Part shown: positions 35,132 to 43,384 of the stretch, one piece after another
Layout of the letters: each line of letters starts with the position of its first letter
Position numbering within the stretch: the stretch's first letter is position 1
From: Burkholderiales bacterium
GTDB taxonomy: Bacteria; Pseudomonadota; Gammaproteobacteria; Burkholderiales; Burkholderiaceae_E
Length of the DNA stretch: 64,000 nt
Direction: 5' to 3'
Assembly: GCA_026399875.1 (NCBI GenBank)
Contig: JAPLQF010000043.1
Location: forward strand, 42,623 to 106,622
The notes under the pieces: generated by a model
Databases searched by the model: none
What the model was told of the DNA's origin: nothing
What the model saw: the letters and a program-made list of their open reading frames with translations, nothing else
Position numbers and translations under genes: made by a program

Positions 35132-36978
35132 TTGATGGCCTCCTTGGCATCGGAGCGCTGCGACGCCACGGCCTGGCGCCCGGCGTGAGTGCGAATGGTC
35201 TGAGTGATAAAGCGTGCGGTGATGGGCGTGCCGTCGTAGTGCAGCACCCTGACCATCTTGGCCGGATCAACGTCGAGTTCATTGATCAGCAGCGTGCGCA
35301 TCTGCGCATCGCGATTCTGCTCGACCACGAAAACGACGTCGTGCGACGCGATGAAGTCGGGCACGCTCTGGGGGAAGGGGAAAGCCCGAAGGCGCATGGC
35401 GTCAAGATGAACGCCATCGGATGAAAGCGCCTCGAGTGCCTCATCCATCGCCGGAGCGGTGGAGCCGAAGTAGATCACGCCCATCCGCGTGCGCTGTGAG
35501 GCGGGGCGCACGATCGGGGCCGGGACCAGGTTGGCAGCGGTCTCGAACTTCTTGAGCAGGCGCTGCACGTTGTAGATGTAGTCGTTGCCGGATTCGGAAT
35601 AACGGGCATAGGCATCACGGGTCGTGCCCCGCGTGAAATAGCTGCCTTTGCTTGGATGCGTGCCAGGCAGCGTGCGCCAGGGGATGCCATCGCCATCAAC
35701 ATCCTTGTAGCGGCCGAAGTCGAAGCCGGCGTCGAGTTGCTCGGCGCTGAGCACCTTGCCGCGGTCGTAGCGACGGGCGTCGTCCCACCGCAAGGGCTCA
35801 CACAGCCGCTGGTTCATGCCGATGTCCAGGTCGGTCATCACGAACACAGGCGTCTGCAGCCGCTCTGCCAGATCGAGCGCTGTCGCTGAATGCTCGAAGC
35901 ACTCGGCAGGATCCTGAGGCAAAAGCATCACATGCTTGGTATCGCCATGGGAAGCATAGGCACTGGCCAGAAGGTCGGCCTGCTGGGTACGTGTGGGCAT
36001 GCCGGTGGAGGGGCCGCCCCGCTGGACATTGATGATCACGAACGGAATCTCGGCGAAATACGCCAGACCGATGAACTCGGTCATGAGCGATACGCCAGGG
36101 CCCGAGGTGGCAGTGAACGCACGCGAGCCATTCCAGCCCGCGCCCGTGATGATGCCGACCGATGCAATTTCGTCTTCGGCCTGCACGATCGCGTAATTGG
36201 CTTCGCCGGTTGTTGCGTCGTGACGGAACTTCTTGCAATAGGACTGGAAGGATTCGGCGACCGATGACGATGGTGTAATCGGGTACCAGGCACATACCGT
36301 CGCCCCACCATAGACCGCGCCCAGTGCCGCGGCGGCGTTACCTTCCATGAAGATGCGGTTGCCGACCGCATTGGCACGGCGAACCCGCAGACCAATCGGC
36401 GCGTCCAGGTGCTCCAGGGCGAACGAACGCCCTGATTGCAGCGCCCGCACATTGGACTCGAGCAGGCGTTCCTTGCCTTTGTACTGTTCGGAAAAGAGTT
36501 TTTCGATGACTTCAGAGTCGACTTCCATCAGCACCGACAGCGCCCCCAGCGCCATGATGTTCTTGAACAGCGTGCGCTGGCGGGGGTCTTCGTAGGCGGC
36601 GTTGCAGATTGCGGTGACCGGCATGCCGATGACATGTATGTCGTCGCGAAAGGCGCTGCCCGGCAGGGGCCGCGTGCTGTCATAGAAGAGATAACCGCCC
36701 GGCTCGATCTCGGCCACATCCTGAGCCCAGGTCTGGGGATTCATGGCGACCATCATGTCGATGCCGCCGCGACGACCCAGCCAGCCGCGCTCGGTGACCC
36801 GAACCTCGTACCAGGTCGGCAAGCCCTGGATATTGGAGGGGAAGATGTTGCGGGGGCTGACCGGCACACCCATTCGCAGGATCGCCTTCGCGAACAGCTC
36901 GTTGGCCGATGCCGAGCCAGAGCCGTTGACGTTGGCGAACTTGATAACGAAATCGTTGACTGCTTCGATACGCTTCAT
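35128..36978 (-). CDS. korA: 2-oxoacid:acceptor oxidoreductase, fused gamma-alpha subunit
   Basis: A 616-residue fusion. Residues 1-190 are the gamma (acceptor-CoA) domain (FANVNGSGSASANELFAKAIL; WLGRRGGIDMMVAMNP). Residues from about 210 are the alpha pyrimidine-binding domain (GNAAAALGAVYGGATVCAWYPITPSSS cut into family pieces; AEIPFVIINVQRGGPSTGMPT) and the C-terminal transketolase-like part. ATG 36978 begins MKRIEAVNDFVIKF; a longer in-frame opening overlaps the previous gene. It pairs with KorB and overlaps the FAD/Fe-S subunit by 4 bases. Confidence 0.93.
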   Translation of the reverse strand: MKRIEAVNDFVIKFANVNGSGSASANELFAKAILRMGVPVSPRNIFPSNIQGLPTWYEVRVTERGWLGRRGGIDMMVAMNPQTWAQDVAEIEPGGYLFYDSTRPLPGSAFRDDIHVIGMPVTAICNAAYEDPRQRTLFKNIMALGALSVLMEVDSEVIEKLFSEQYKGKERLLESNVRALQSGRSFALEHLDAPIGLRVRRANAVGNRIFMEGNAAAALGAVYGGATVCAWYPITPSSSVAESFQSYCKKFRHDATTGEANYAIVQAEDEIASVGIITGAGWNGSRAFTATSGPGVSLMTEFIGLAYFAEIPFVIINVQRGGPSTGMPTRTQQADLLASAYASHGDTKHVMLLPQDPAECFEHSATALDLAERLQTPVFVMTDLDIGMNQRLCEPLRWDDARRYDRGKVLSAEQLDAGFDFGRYKDVDGDGIPWRTLPGTHPSKGSYFTRGTTRDAYARYSESGNDYIYNVQRLLKKFETAANLVPAPIVRPASQRTRMGVIYFGSTAPAMDEALEALSSDGVHLDAMRLRAFPFPQSVPDFIASHDVVFVVEQNRDAQMRTLLINELDVDPAKMVRVLHYDGTPITARFITQTIRTHAGRQAVASQRSDAKEAIK

Positions 36979-38819
36979 GCGGTGACCTCCGTGCGCGCGG
37001 ACAAAGCCTGGTCGCGGCAGGACGCGCCCGCCTTGGTGGTGTTGAGCAGAAACTTCTGCATGTCCCAGGCCCCGGTCGGGCAGCGTTCGGCACACAGCCC
37101 GCAGTGCAGGCACACGTCTTCGTCCTTGACCATCACACGCTGCGTCTTCAACTGCGCGCTCACGTACAGGTCTTGCGAGGTATTGGTGGCCGGGGCACTC
37201 AGACGGGTGCGCAGATCGGCCTCGTCGCCATTGTGGGTGAAGGTGATGGAGTCCATCGGACAGATGTCGACACAGGCATCACATTCGATGCACAGCCTGT
37301 CATTGAAAACGGTTTGGACATCACAGTTCAGGCAGCGCTCGGCCTCCTTGTAGGCAGCCTTCAGGTCAAAGCCCAACTCGACCTCGACCTTGATGCTGGC
37401 AAGGGCTTTCTCGGCCTTCTCCCAAGGCACTTTGTGGCGCAAGTCGTTGCTGACCGAGTTATCGTAGCTCCACTCGTGGATGCCCATCTTCTGGGACACG
37501 AGATTCACCATCGGCCCGGGGCGGCGGGTGACATCTTCGTTGTTGAGCATCCGGTCGATGGACACCGCGGCCTCATGGCCGTGGGCCACCGCGGTGATGA
37601 TGTTCTTGGGACCGTAGGCCGCGTCACCGCCGAAAAACACACGCGGCTCACTGACCGACTGAAAGGTCTTGTCGGTCAGTACCGGCAGGCCCCATTTGTC
37701 GAAAGCGATACCGGAATCACGCTCGATCCAGGGGAAAGCATTCTCCTGGCCGACGGCAATCAGCACGTCGTCACAATCGAAGATGGCATCGGGCTCGCCG
37801 GTTGGCACCAGTGTGCGGCGCCCCTGGTCGTCGTACGTGGCCTTGACGATCTCAAAGCTCATGCCGGTCAGCTTGCCCTGGGCATCGTGCAAAAAGGCCT
37901 TGGGCACGTGATAGTTGATGAACGGTATGCCTTCGTGAATCGCGTCCTCTTTCTCCCAGGGCGAGGCCTTCATTTCGTCAAAGCCGCTTCGCACGATGAC
38001 CTTGACGTCGTCGGCGCCCAGACGCAGTGCCGATCGGCAGCAGTCCATCGCGGTGTTGCCGCCACCGAGCACGATCACACGCCGTCCGACTTTCTCGACA
38101 TGCCCGAAAGAGACAGAGGCCAGCCAGTCGATGCCAATGTGAATCGAGGCACGTGCTTCCTGGCGTCCGGGAAGATCGAGGTCTCGGCCGCGCGGCGCGC
38201 CGCATCCGACAAAGATCGCATCCCAGGGCTGCGCGATCAGGGCCTTCATCGAATCGATTCGCTGGTTGCCCCGAAAATCAACGCCCAGGGAAAAGATATA
38301 GCCGGTCTCTTCGTCGATGACAGTCTCGGGCAGACGAAAACGCGGGATCTGGGTCCACATGAAACCACCGGCCTTCTGTTCGCCTTCGAACACCGTGACC
38401 TCATAGCCCTGAGTGGCGAGATCGCGCGCCACGGTCAGCGATGCGGGGCCCGCGCCGACGCAGGCAACCTTCTTGCCATTGCGCGGCAGTGGCACCGGCA
38501 TCATCGCGCGCACGCCATCGGCGCCCTTGTAGTCTGCCGCAACGCGTTTGAGCCGGCAGATGGCGATCGGCTCGGGCTTGGAAATGTTTTCTTCCTCGAC
38601 CCGCCCTCGCCGGCAGGCCGGCTCGCAGGGCCTGTCGCAGGTACGGCCCAGAATGCCCGGGAATACATTGCTTACCCAGTTGACCATATAGGCGTCGTCG
38701 TAACGACCCTGGGCGATCAGGCGGATGTACTCGGGCACAGGAGTATGTGCCGGACAGGCCCACTGACAATCCACAACCTTGTGGAAGTACGAGGGGTCGG
38801 CCGTTCGTGTTGGCTGCAA
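36975..38819 (-). CDS. FAD-dependent oxidoreductase with two C-terminal 4Fe-4S clusters (GltD-like)
   Basis: A 614-residue electron-transfer subunit. The N-terminus has the GltD-type cluster-binding cysteines (DCQWACPAHTPVPEY; GRTCDRPCEPACRRG), then FAD VGAGPASLTVARDLA and NAD(P) VLGGGNTAMDCCRSAL motifs. Two ferredoxin clusters close it: CIECDACVDICP and CLHCGLCAERCP. It probably moves electrons between KorAB and NAD(P). Start TTG 38819 behind gggagacagcatc gives the family N-terminus. The three genes overlap by 4 bases each and form one complex operon. Confidence 0.93.
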   Translation of the reverse strand: MQPTRTADPSYFHKVVDCQWACPAHTPVPEYIRLIAQGRYDDAYMVNWVSNVFPGILGRTCDRPCEPACRRGRVEEENISKPEPIAICRLKRVAADYKGADGVRAMMPVPLPRNGKKVACVGAGPASLTVARDLATQGYEVTVFEGEQKAGGFMWTQIPRFRLPETVIDEETGYIFSLGVDFRGNQRIDSMKALIAQPWDAIFVGCGAPRGRDLDLPGRQEARASIHIGIDWLASVSFGHVEKVGRRVIVLGGGNTAMDCCRSALRLGADDVKVIVRSGFDEMKASPWEKEDAIHEGIPFINYHVPKAFLHDAQGKLTGMSFEIVKATYDDQGRRTLVPTGEPDAIFDCDDVLIAVGQENAFPWIERDSGIAFDKWGLPVLTDKTFQSVSEPRVFFGGDAAYGPKNIITAVAHGHEAAVSIDRMLNNEDVTRRPGPMVNLVSQKMGIHEWSYDNSVSNDLRHKVPWEKAEKALASIKVEVELGFDLKAAYKEAERCLNCDVQTVFNDRLCIECDACVDICPMDSITFTHNGDEADLRTRLSAPATNTSQDLYVSAQLKTQRVMVKDEDVCLHCGLCAERCPTGAWDMQKFLLNTTKAGASCRDQALSARTEVTA

Positions 38820-38919
38820 GATGCTGTCTCCCTATTGGACTCGGCTCGTTCGGCCGAATCCCGATGATAAATGGTCGCCTGAAGCGAAACGCGACTCGCG
38901 CAGACAGGCTGCCTGCGGA

Positions 38920-39393
38920 CTACAGAAAACCGGCTCCCAGCCACTCTGCCACGATTGCCGGCTTGTCGGATCCCTCGATTTCGATGGTGACATCCCAGGT
39001 GGTCGTCCAGCGTGCCGGCTGGACATCGAAATTTCTCAGCCTGAAATGGCCGCGTACCCGTTTTCCGCTGCGCACGGGTGCAACGAACCTCAGCTTGTTG
39101 AAGCCATAATTCACGCCCGACTTGGTGCCCTCGATCATCGGGCAAACCTGATAGCCCATCTGGGCCAGCAGCGACAGCGTCAGAAAACCATGCGCAATGG
39201 TGCCACCGTGAGGGGTCTCACTGGCGGCCCGCACAGGGTCAACGTGAATGAAGTACTCGTCATGCGTGAGCTTGGCAAACTGGTCGATCATGGCCTGATC
39301 GATCGTGATCCAGTCAGATACCCCGAAATCGGTGCCGATTCGAGCGCTCATGTCATCGAGCGTGACTTTGGATCGGGTGTGAAGTGCATCCAT
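38920..39393 (-). CDS. MaoC-type (R)-specific enoyl-CoA hydratase
   Basis: A 157-residue hot-dog-fold protein. The catalytic Asp/His dyad lies in THDEYFIHVDPVRAA, with GGTIAHGFLTLSLLAQM on the central helix and NYGFNKLRFVAPVRSGKRV in the sheet. It hydrates trans-2-enoyl-CoAs. The start chosen is ATG 39393 (MDALHTR) with gggagacattg upstream; a longer frame adds an unrelated lead. It is the most upstream gene of the minus-strand catabolic block, 100 bases before the FAD/Fe-S gene. Confidence 0.9.
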   Translation of the reverse strand: MDALHTRSKVTLDDMSARIGTDFGVSDWITIDQAMIDQFAKLTHDEYFIHVDPVRAASETPHGGTIAHGFLTLSLLAQMGYQVCPMIEGTKSGVNYGFNKLRFVAPVRSGKRVRGHFRLRNFDVQPARWTTTWDVTIEIEGSDKPAIVAEWLGAGFL

Positions 39394-39708
39394 CAATGTC
39401 TCCCTGCGGGCGCGCTGCGGCACCTCGCTGCATTGTTTCGCGCACGGCCGCGCGTAGCCTGTTGACGGCGGAACGCCATCAGCGCACCGCCGACCAGATC
39501 TTAATGTAGAACAGCGCCGCACCTTGCCGCAGGCAGTGAAATTCGAGCAGGCAATGGTGGTCATCGTGTTGATCCCGACCGGTTGCCGCCGCAGATCGCC
39601 TGCCAGCCTCTGGTGGGCTGCCCGGATGTTGGCGGGAGTCCTGGCGGCGCTCCTGTGAGACTGAGCCGGGTGACCGGCAGCAGTACGACAGCCGGTCGAA
39701 CCACTGCC

Positions 39709-39741
39709 GGTCGTACTACGGTCGTACTACGGTCGTACTAC
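39709..39741. repeat. 11-bp tandem repeat x3 upstream of ridA-like gene
   Basis: The unit ggtcgtactac occurs three times in a row at 39709, 39720 and 39731, and related text (ccggtcgaaccactg) precedes it. It ends 26 bases before the ATG at 39768. The 374-base gap between the MaoC and RidA genes shows nothing else clear. The repeat could be a regulatory iteron or simple slippage. Confidence 0.8.
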
Positions 39742-39767
39742 CATTGCGACTCCTCCAGGAGACAACC

Positions 39768-40157
39768 ATGCCCTATCAGACCTTCAGCCCTTCCGGTGTT
39801 TCACCTCCCCCGCCGCAGACCTGGTCCAACATCAAGGTGCACAGCAACGGAAACTTCCATGTCGCCGGGATAGTCGGCGGCGGCGACAGCATGTACGAGC
39901 AGGCGCGGAACACCTTCGATGCCATCCGCAAGCTCATCGAGGCTGCCGGCGGCGTGATGGACGACATCATGACCCTGCAGATCTTCGTCACGAACCTCGA
40001 TGAGAACACGGAGGTCTGGCGCGCGCGTCGCGAGTTCTTCACCGGCGACTTCCCCTGCTCCACCCTGATCCAGGTGCAGCGGGTCGGGTCGCCCAAGGTC
40101 TATCCGCCGCCGCGTATCGAGATCAACTGCACTGGCTACATCGGCGGCAGCCGATAG
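39768..40157 (+). CDS. RidA family (YjgF/UK114) protein
   Basis: A 129-residue Rid-family protein. Family segments are WSNIKVHSNGNFHVAGIVG, EQARNTFDAIRKLIEAAGG and VQVQRVGSPKVYPPPRIEINC; an internal QARNTFDAI helix replaces the usual. RidA trimers hydrolyse reactive enamine/imine intermediates or act on related species. Rid homologues in catabolic clusters often process a ring-cleavage product. ATG 39768 follows ccaggagacaacc. The enoyl-CoA hydratase gene starts 20 bases later, so they are co-transcribed. Confidence 0.85.
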   Translation: MPYQTFSPSGVSPPPPQTWSNIKVHSNGNFHVAGIVGGGDSMYEQARNTFDAIRKLIEAAGGVMDDIMTLQIFVTNLDENTEVWRARREFFTGDFPCSTLIQVQRVGSPKVYPPPRIEINCTGYIGGSR

Positions 40158-40177
40158 CCACTGGCAAGGAGATCCTC

Positions 40178-40975
40178 ATGCAATACGCGTATCAGACCTT
40201 GACGGTTGACGTCCGCGGCGCGGTTCACTGGCTCACCCTGAACCGACCCGAGTCGCTCAATGCGATCACCACCCAGATGGCCACCGAACTGTCGGACTAC
40301 TTTGGCGGCCTGCAGCGCGACCGCCACTGCCGGATCGTGGTGATGCGCGGCGCCGGACGGGCCTTCTGCGCGGGGCTGGACATCAAGCGCCGCGGCGAGG
40401 GCGAGAAACCCTTCGGCGGGGGCTTCGGCTTTCAGGGTCTGCTCGCCGACGTCTATGTGAAGATGCACCACTGCCCGCAGCCGATCATCGCTCTGGTGCA
40501 GGGTGCGGCCAGTGGCGGTGGTTTTGCGTTCGCCCTGGCGGCCGACATCCGAATTGCCGCGCAGAGCGCACGCATGAACGCCGCCTTCATCAAACTCGGG
40601 CTGTCGTCGTGCGATATGGGTGTGAGCTACTTCCTGCCGCGGGTGGTCAGCCGCTCGGTGGCTGCCGAGCTGATGCTTACCGGACGCTTCATCAACGCCC
40701 AGCGCGCACTGGCCACCGGGCTGGTCAGCGAGGTGGTGCCCGACGACCAACTGGACGCCGCCGCCCAACCCTATATCGACGAGATGCTGGCCGCCTCGCC
40801 GATGGGTCTGCGCCTGACCAAGGAAGGCCTGAACCTGGCCACCGACGCGCCCTGCCTGGAAGCGGCGATTGCCATGGAGAACCGCAACCAGACCCTGTGC
40901 GCCCGCTCAGAAGACTTCGCAGAGGGGCTGCGCGCTTTCATCGAGAAACGGCCGCCGGTCTACAAGGACGCCTGA
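40178..40975 (+). CDS. enoyl-CoA hydratase/isomerase (crotonase) family protein
   Basis: A 265-residue crotonase. Oxyanion-hole loops: MRGAGRAFCAGLDIKRRGEGE and ALVQGAASGGGFAFALAADIRI. The first catalytic Glu position is replaced by GLSSCDMGVSYFLPR, as in several divergent crotonases, so the exact reaction cannot be read. Start ATG 40178 is preceded by caaggagatcctc. It follows a RidA gene closely and a second Rid gene lies convergently downstream, 11 bases away. Confidence 0.92.
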   Translation: MQYAYQTLTVDVRGAVHWLTLNRPESLNAITTQMATELSDYFGGLQRDRHCRIVVMRGAGRAFCAGLDIKRRGEGEKPFGGGFGFQGLLADVYVKMHHCPQPIIALVQGAASGGGFAFALAADIRIAAQSARMNAAFIKLGLSSCDMGVSYFLPRVVSRSVAAELMLTGRFINAQRALATGLVSEVVPDDQLDAAAQPYIDEMLAASPMGLRLTKEGLNLATDAPCLEAAIAMENRNQTLCARSEDFAEGLRAFIEKRPPVYKDA

Positions 40976-40986
40976 GGGCGCGCGGC

Positions 40987-41400
40987 TCAGGGCAGCAGCG
41001 CCTCGCCTTCGATCTCGACCTTGGCCGCCGGATCGATCAGTGCCGTCACCTGCACCAGGGTCATCGCGGGGAAGTGCTTTCCCAGGGTCTCGCCCCAGGC
41101 CTTGCCCACCGCGGCGCCGGCACGGTTGAATTCGCCGATGTCGGTGACATAGACCCGGAGCATGATGAGGTGCTCGGGCTGGCAACCGGCAGCGCGCAAC
41201 ACGGTGACCAGGTTGGCCAGGGCGCGGCCCCACTGGACGCCCATATCGGCATCGGCCGCCACACCCGGCTCGCCGCGCACGACGCCGACCTGCCCGGCGA
41301 TGCGCACCTGGGTAGCGCCCCGCGCCACCACCGCATGCGAAAAGCCACGGGGGCGCGGCCAGCCTTCGGGCAAGACGGTCTGGTAGGCGATGTCACTCAT
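40987..41400 (-). CDS. RidA family protein, second copy
   Basis: A 137-residue Rid-family protein on the reverse strand. It reads SHAVVARGATQVRIAGQVG, QWGRALANLVTVLRAAGCQPEH in the helix, and TLVQVTALIDPAAKVEIEGEA with the family's C-terminal EIE. The start ATG 41400 has ttggagcagaac upstream; a longer frame adds an unrelated lead. The two Rid proteins in this window differ and are unlikely to be recent duplicates. Convergent with the enoyl-CoA hydratase gene. Confidence 0.88.
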   Translation of the reverse strand: MSDIAYQTVLPEGWPRPRGFSHAVVARGATQVRIAGQVGVVRGEPGVAADADMGVQWGRALANLVTVLRAAGCQPEHLIMLRVYVTDIGEFNRAGAAVGKAWGETLGKHFPAMTLVQVTALIDPAAKVEIEGEALLP

Positions 41401-41664
41401 GTTCTGCTCCAAGAGGGGTGCAGGGCCGGCCAAAAAGGCAGACCTGCGGGTTGAGGCGGGGTCGGCGCTGCGCAAGCCCGCGGCCCCGAGCATTCATGAG
41501 ATGGCCTGCGACAGTCAAGCGACGCATCGGTCATCCCGTGCAGAAGATGGTTCTTCGGGCGGTTGACAGGTTGACAGCTTGCGATCGACATCATCCTGCA
41601 AACGCTGAGCAAAATGCACAGCCCGAAAGCCACTGACACACGCGCAAACCGGGAATTCGATGGT

Positions 41665-42336
41665 TCATGGGGGCGACTTGCGAGATTTTCGTGCAGGTTT
41701 CGGCAACGCCGTCTTGTCTGATCCGGGAGGTGCCACCCACTGCAAGCCCAGGCCGATTCGTCCCAGCATGTCTCTTCGCAGATCCGACTCCACACCGGCA
41801 GCAAGATTGAGGTGTTGCATGACATTGGCATGGGTAATGCTCGCCATGCCATGCAATCCAGACCAGATGAACATCGCTTGCCGGTCGGCCTGAGCATGGC
41901 TCTTCTCATCGTTGCCATGCATGCTGCGCAAGCTGTCGCGCAGCATGTTGAAGGCAGCGACAGCGTAATGAACCAGCTCCGGATGATCTGCAGGCTCTGG
42001 CCACGGGGTGCCAAACATCAGCCGGTATTCAAGGGGGTTGCGCTGAGCGTAATCCAGGTAGGCATGACCCATTGCACCAAGATCGATGTCGGGATCACCG
42101 GTGCGAGGCCGCTGGTCGAGATGCTTAGCAAAATCGACAAAGCACCGGCGCATGATTTCGGCAAGCAGGTGATCGCGGCTTGAAAAATGCCGGTAAGGCG
42201 CCTGGTGCGAGATGCCAAGCTTGCGTGCGACATCGCGCATGCTCAGGTTTTCCACCCCCTTCTCAGCGATCACTTCTCGTGCTGCTTGCACGCAAGCTTC
42301 CTTGAGCGATGCGGTCTGCTCGATTGTCTTTCCCAT
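41665..42336 (-). CDS. TetR/AcrR family transcriptional regulator
   Basis: A 223-residue repressor. The N-terminal helix-turn-helix runs from about 20 to 60 (KEACVQAAREVIAEKGVENLS; MRDVARKLGISHQAPYRHF is the recognition helix region). The C-terminal ligand domain has GHAYLDYAQRNPLEYRLMFG and GLHGMASITHANVM. ATG 42336 is preceded by caggaatcc. It is divergent from the membrane-protein gene at 42446, and the shared operator at 42384-42429 makes autoregulation and control of that gene very likely. The 41401-41664 gap downstream shows nothing. Confidence 0.92.
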   Translation of the reverse strand: MGKTIEQTASLKEACVQAAREVIAEKGVENLSMRDVARKLGISHQAPYRHFSSRDHLLAEIMRRCFVDFAKHLDQRPRTGDPDIDLGAMGHAYLDYAQRNPLEYRLMFGTPWPEPADHPELVHYAVAAFNMLRDSLRSMHGNDEKSHAQADRQAMFIWSGLHGMASITHANVMQHLNLAAGVESDLRRDMLGRIGLGLQWVAPPGSDKTALPKPARKSRKSPP

Positions 42337-42372
42337 GGATTCCTGATGGAAGTAGAGGCTGAAAAGCAAATA

Positions 42373-42401
42373 GTTGACAGTGAGTTGACAGTGTCTACAA
42401 T
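42373..42401 (+). promoter_or_regulatory. sigma-70 promoter toward the 42.4-kb operon
   Basis: A -35 TTGACA at 42374-42379 and a -10 TACAAT at 42396-42401, 16 bases apart, the latter differing from TATAAT at one position. It should start transcription near 42408, 38 bases before the gene at 42446. A second TTGACA at 42385 belongs to the operator arm. The -10 overlaps the left operator arm, so a repressor bound there would block it. Confidence 0.75.
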
Positions 42402-42429
42402 TATCCGGAGACTTGTAGACACTGTCAAC
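42384..42429. promoter_or_regulatory. TetR operator: perfect 17-bp inverted repeat
   Basis: GTTGACAGTGTCTACAA at 42384-42400 and its exact reverse complement at 42413-42429 flank a 12-base spacer. Each arm holds a small inner palindrome (GACA-g-TGTC), so two operator sites for a TetR dimer fit. An extra half-copy GTTGACAGTGA lies at 42373-42383. The arms cover the -10/-35 regions of both divergent promoters. Confidence 0.85.
42400..42428 (-). promoter_or_regulatory. sigma-70 promoter toward tetR-like gene
   Basis: Reading the reverse strand, TTGACA is at 42428-42423 and GATAAT at 42405-42400 with an exact 17-base spacer. It gives a leader of about 57 bases before the ATG at 42336. The -10 overlaps the forward promoter's -10 by two bases, so the two promoters compete and share the operator. 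Confidence 0.75.
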
Positions 42430-42445
42430 ACCTTGAAGGTTTGCC

Positions 42446-43246
42446 ATGACCGCTGACACCTTACTTCGCAGGTGCCTCCTTCCACTCGACGCCCACGGCG
42501 TTTACCGCGAGCTGATGTCGCGGCAATCGGTGTTGACGATACTTGCGGCCGCTATGCTGGCACTGGCGCTCCCTGCGGCAGTGCTGATTATCCTCGACGA
42601 CAGGACATGGCGGGAGGTGGCCATCTGGGCGAAACCCCTGAAATTCATGCTCTCAACGGCTGCGTTTGCAGCAACCACGGCATGGTTTGTGGGGCTGCTG
42701 CCCAAAAGTTTGCAGGCCTCGCCCCTTGTCAATCGACTGGCATGGGTGGTGGTGATCACGTCGACTTTTGAGGTCGGATACATCAGCTTGCAAGCCGTAT
42801 TGGGCCAAGGGTCACATCACAATACGGGTGACCCCTTGCATGCGGCACTGTTTGGCCTGATGGCCATTGCAGCGGTAGGGCTCACTGCGACCCAAGCGGT
42901 CTTGGCCGGACTGATCTGGCGTCACAGCCTTGAGCGCAACAGCGTCTTCGTGCGCTCCGTGATCGTCGGTCTGATATTGACCTTTGCTCTGGCAAAAGCG
43001 AGCGGCTTCATGCTGGGAGGACAACAACCGCCTGCTGGCACCGGCCTGCCCCTTTTGGGCTGGCACCTTGGCCAAGCCGACGCCCGGCCTGCACATTTTC
43101 TCGGTGTGCACGCCCATCAACTGATCCCTTTGGCGGGTTGGTTGCTGCAGCGAAATCGGGTTTCGCATGCGGGGCCCTGGCTATCTGCCTTCACAGTGAC
43201 CTACCTGCTGGGCTGGACACTGCTGACGCTGTGGGCCTTGCGATAA
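42446..43246 (+). CDS. multi-pass inner-membrane protein, unknown
   Basis: A 266-residue protein with about seven hydrophobic helices (ILAAAMLALALPAAVLIIL; LSTAAFAATTAWFVGLL; AALFGLMAIAAVGLTATQAV; and a C-terminal TYLLGWTLLTLWAL). A conserved-looking loop HFLGVHAHQLIPLAGW holds several histidines near the C-terminus that could bind a metal or haem. I do not recognise the family. It is the first gene behind the TetR-controlled promoter, so its expression is likely induced by the repressor's ligand. Start ATG 42446 is preceded by ttgaagg. Confidence 0.78.
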   Translation: MTADTLLRRCLLPLDAHGVYRELMSRQSVLTILAAAMLALALPAAVLIILDDRTWREVAIWAKPLKFMLSTAAFAATTAWFVGLLPKSLQASPLVNRLAWVVVITSTFEVGYISLQAVLGQGSHHNTGDPLHAALFGLMAIAAVGLTATQAVLAGLIWRHSLERNSVFVRSVIVGLILTFALAKASGFMLGGQQPPAGTGLPLLGWHLGQADARPAHFLGVHAHQLIPLAGWLLQRNRVSHAGPWLSAFTVTYLLGWTLLTLWALR

Positions 43247-43268
43247 GCGACCATCCTTGCAGTTCACG

Positions 43269-43342
43269 TGGCGGCCCAGAAAGGATTTCTCGCGTCATTC
43301 GCTCAGTTTTCAGACCTTCTTTCTTCAGCGGGGTCGGGGATT
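43269..43342. repeat. 74-bp block-conserved repeat, copy A
   Basis: Three blocks, tggcggcccagaa (43269-43281), tcgctcagttttcagacct (43299-43317) and gtcggggatt (43333-43342), recur at 62126-62199 with identical spacers of 17 and 15 bases, while the spacer sequences differ completely. This copy ends 42 bases before the MGMT-like gene. The conserved spacing suggests selected elements or an old mobile repeat rather than chance. Confidence 0.75.
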
Positions 43343-43384
43343 AAAATCTGCATACTGAGTCGATCCACATTACCGGAGTCAGTA

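Noticed and set aside
37104..38867. A 587-codon + strand frame
   Set aside because: It mirrors the FAD/Fe-S subunit gene, whose motifs and overlapping operon partners are unambiguous.
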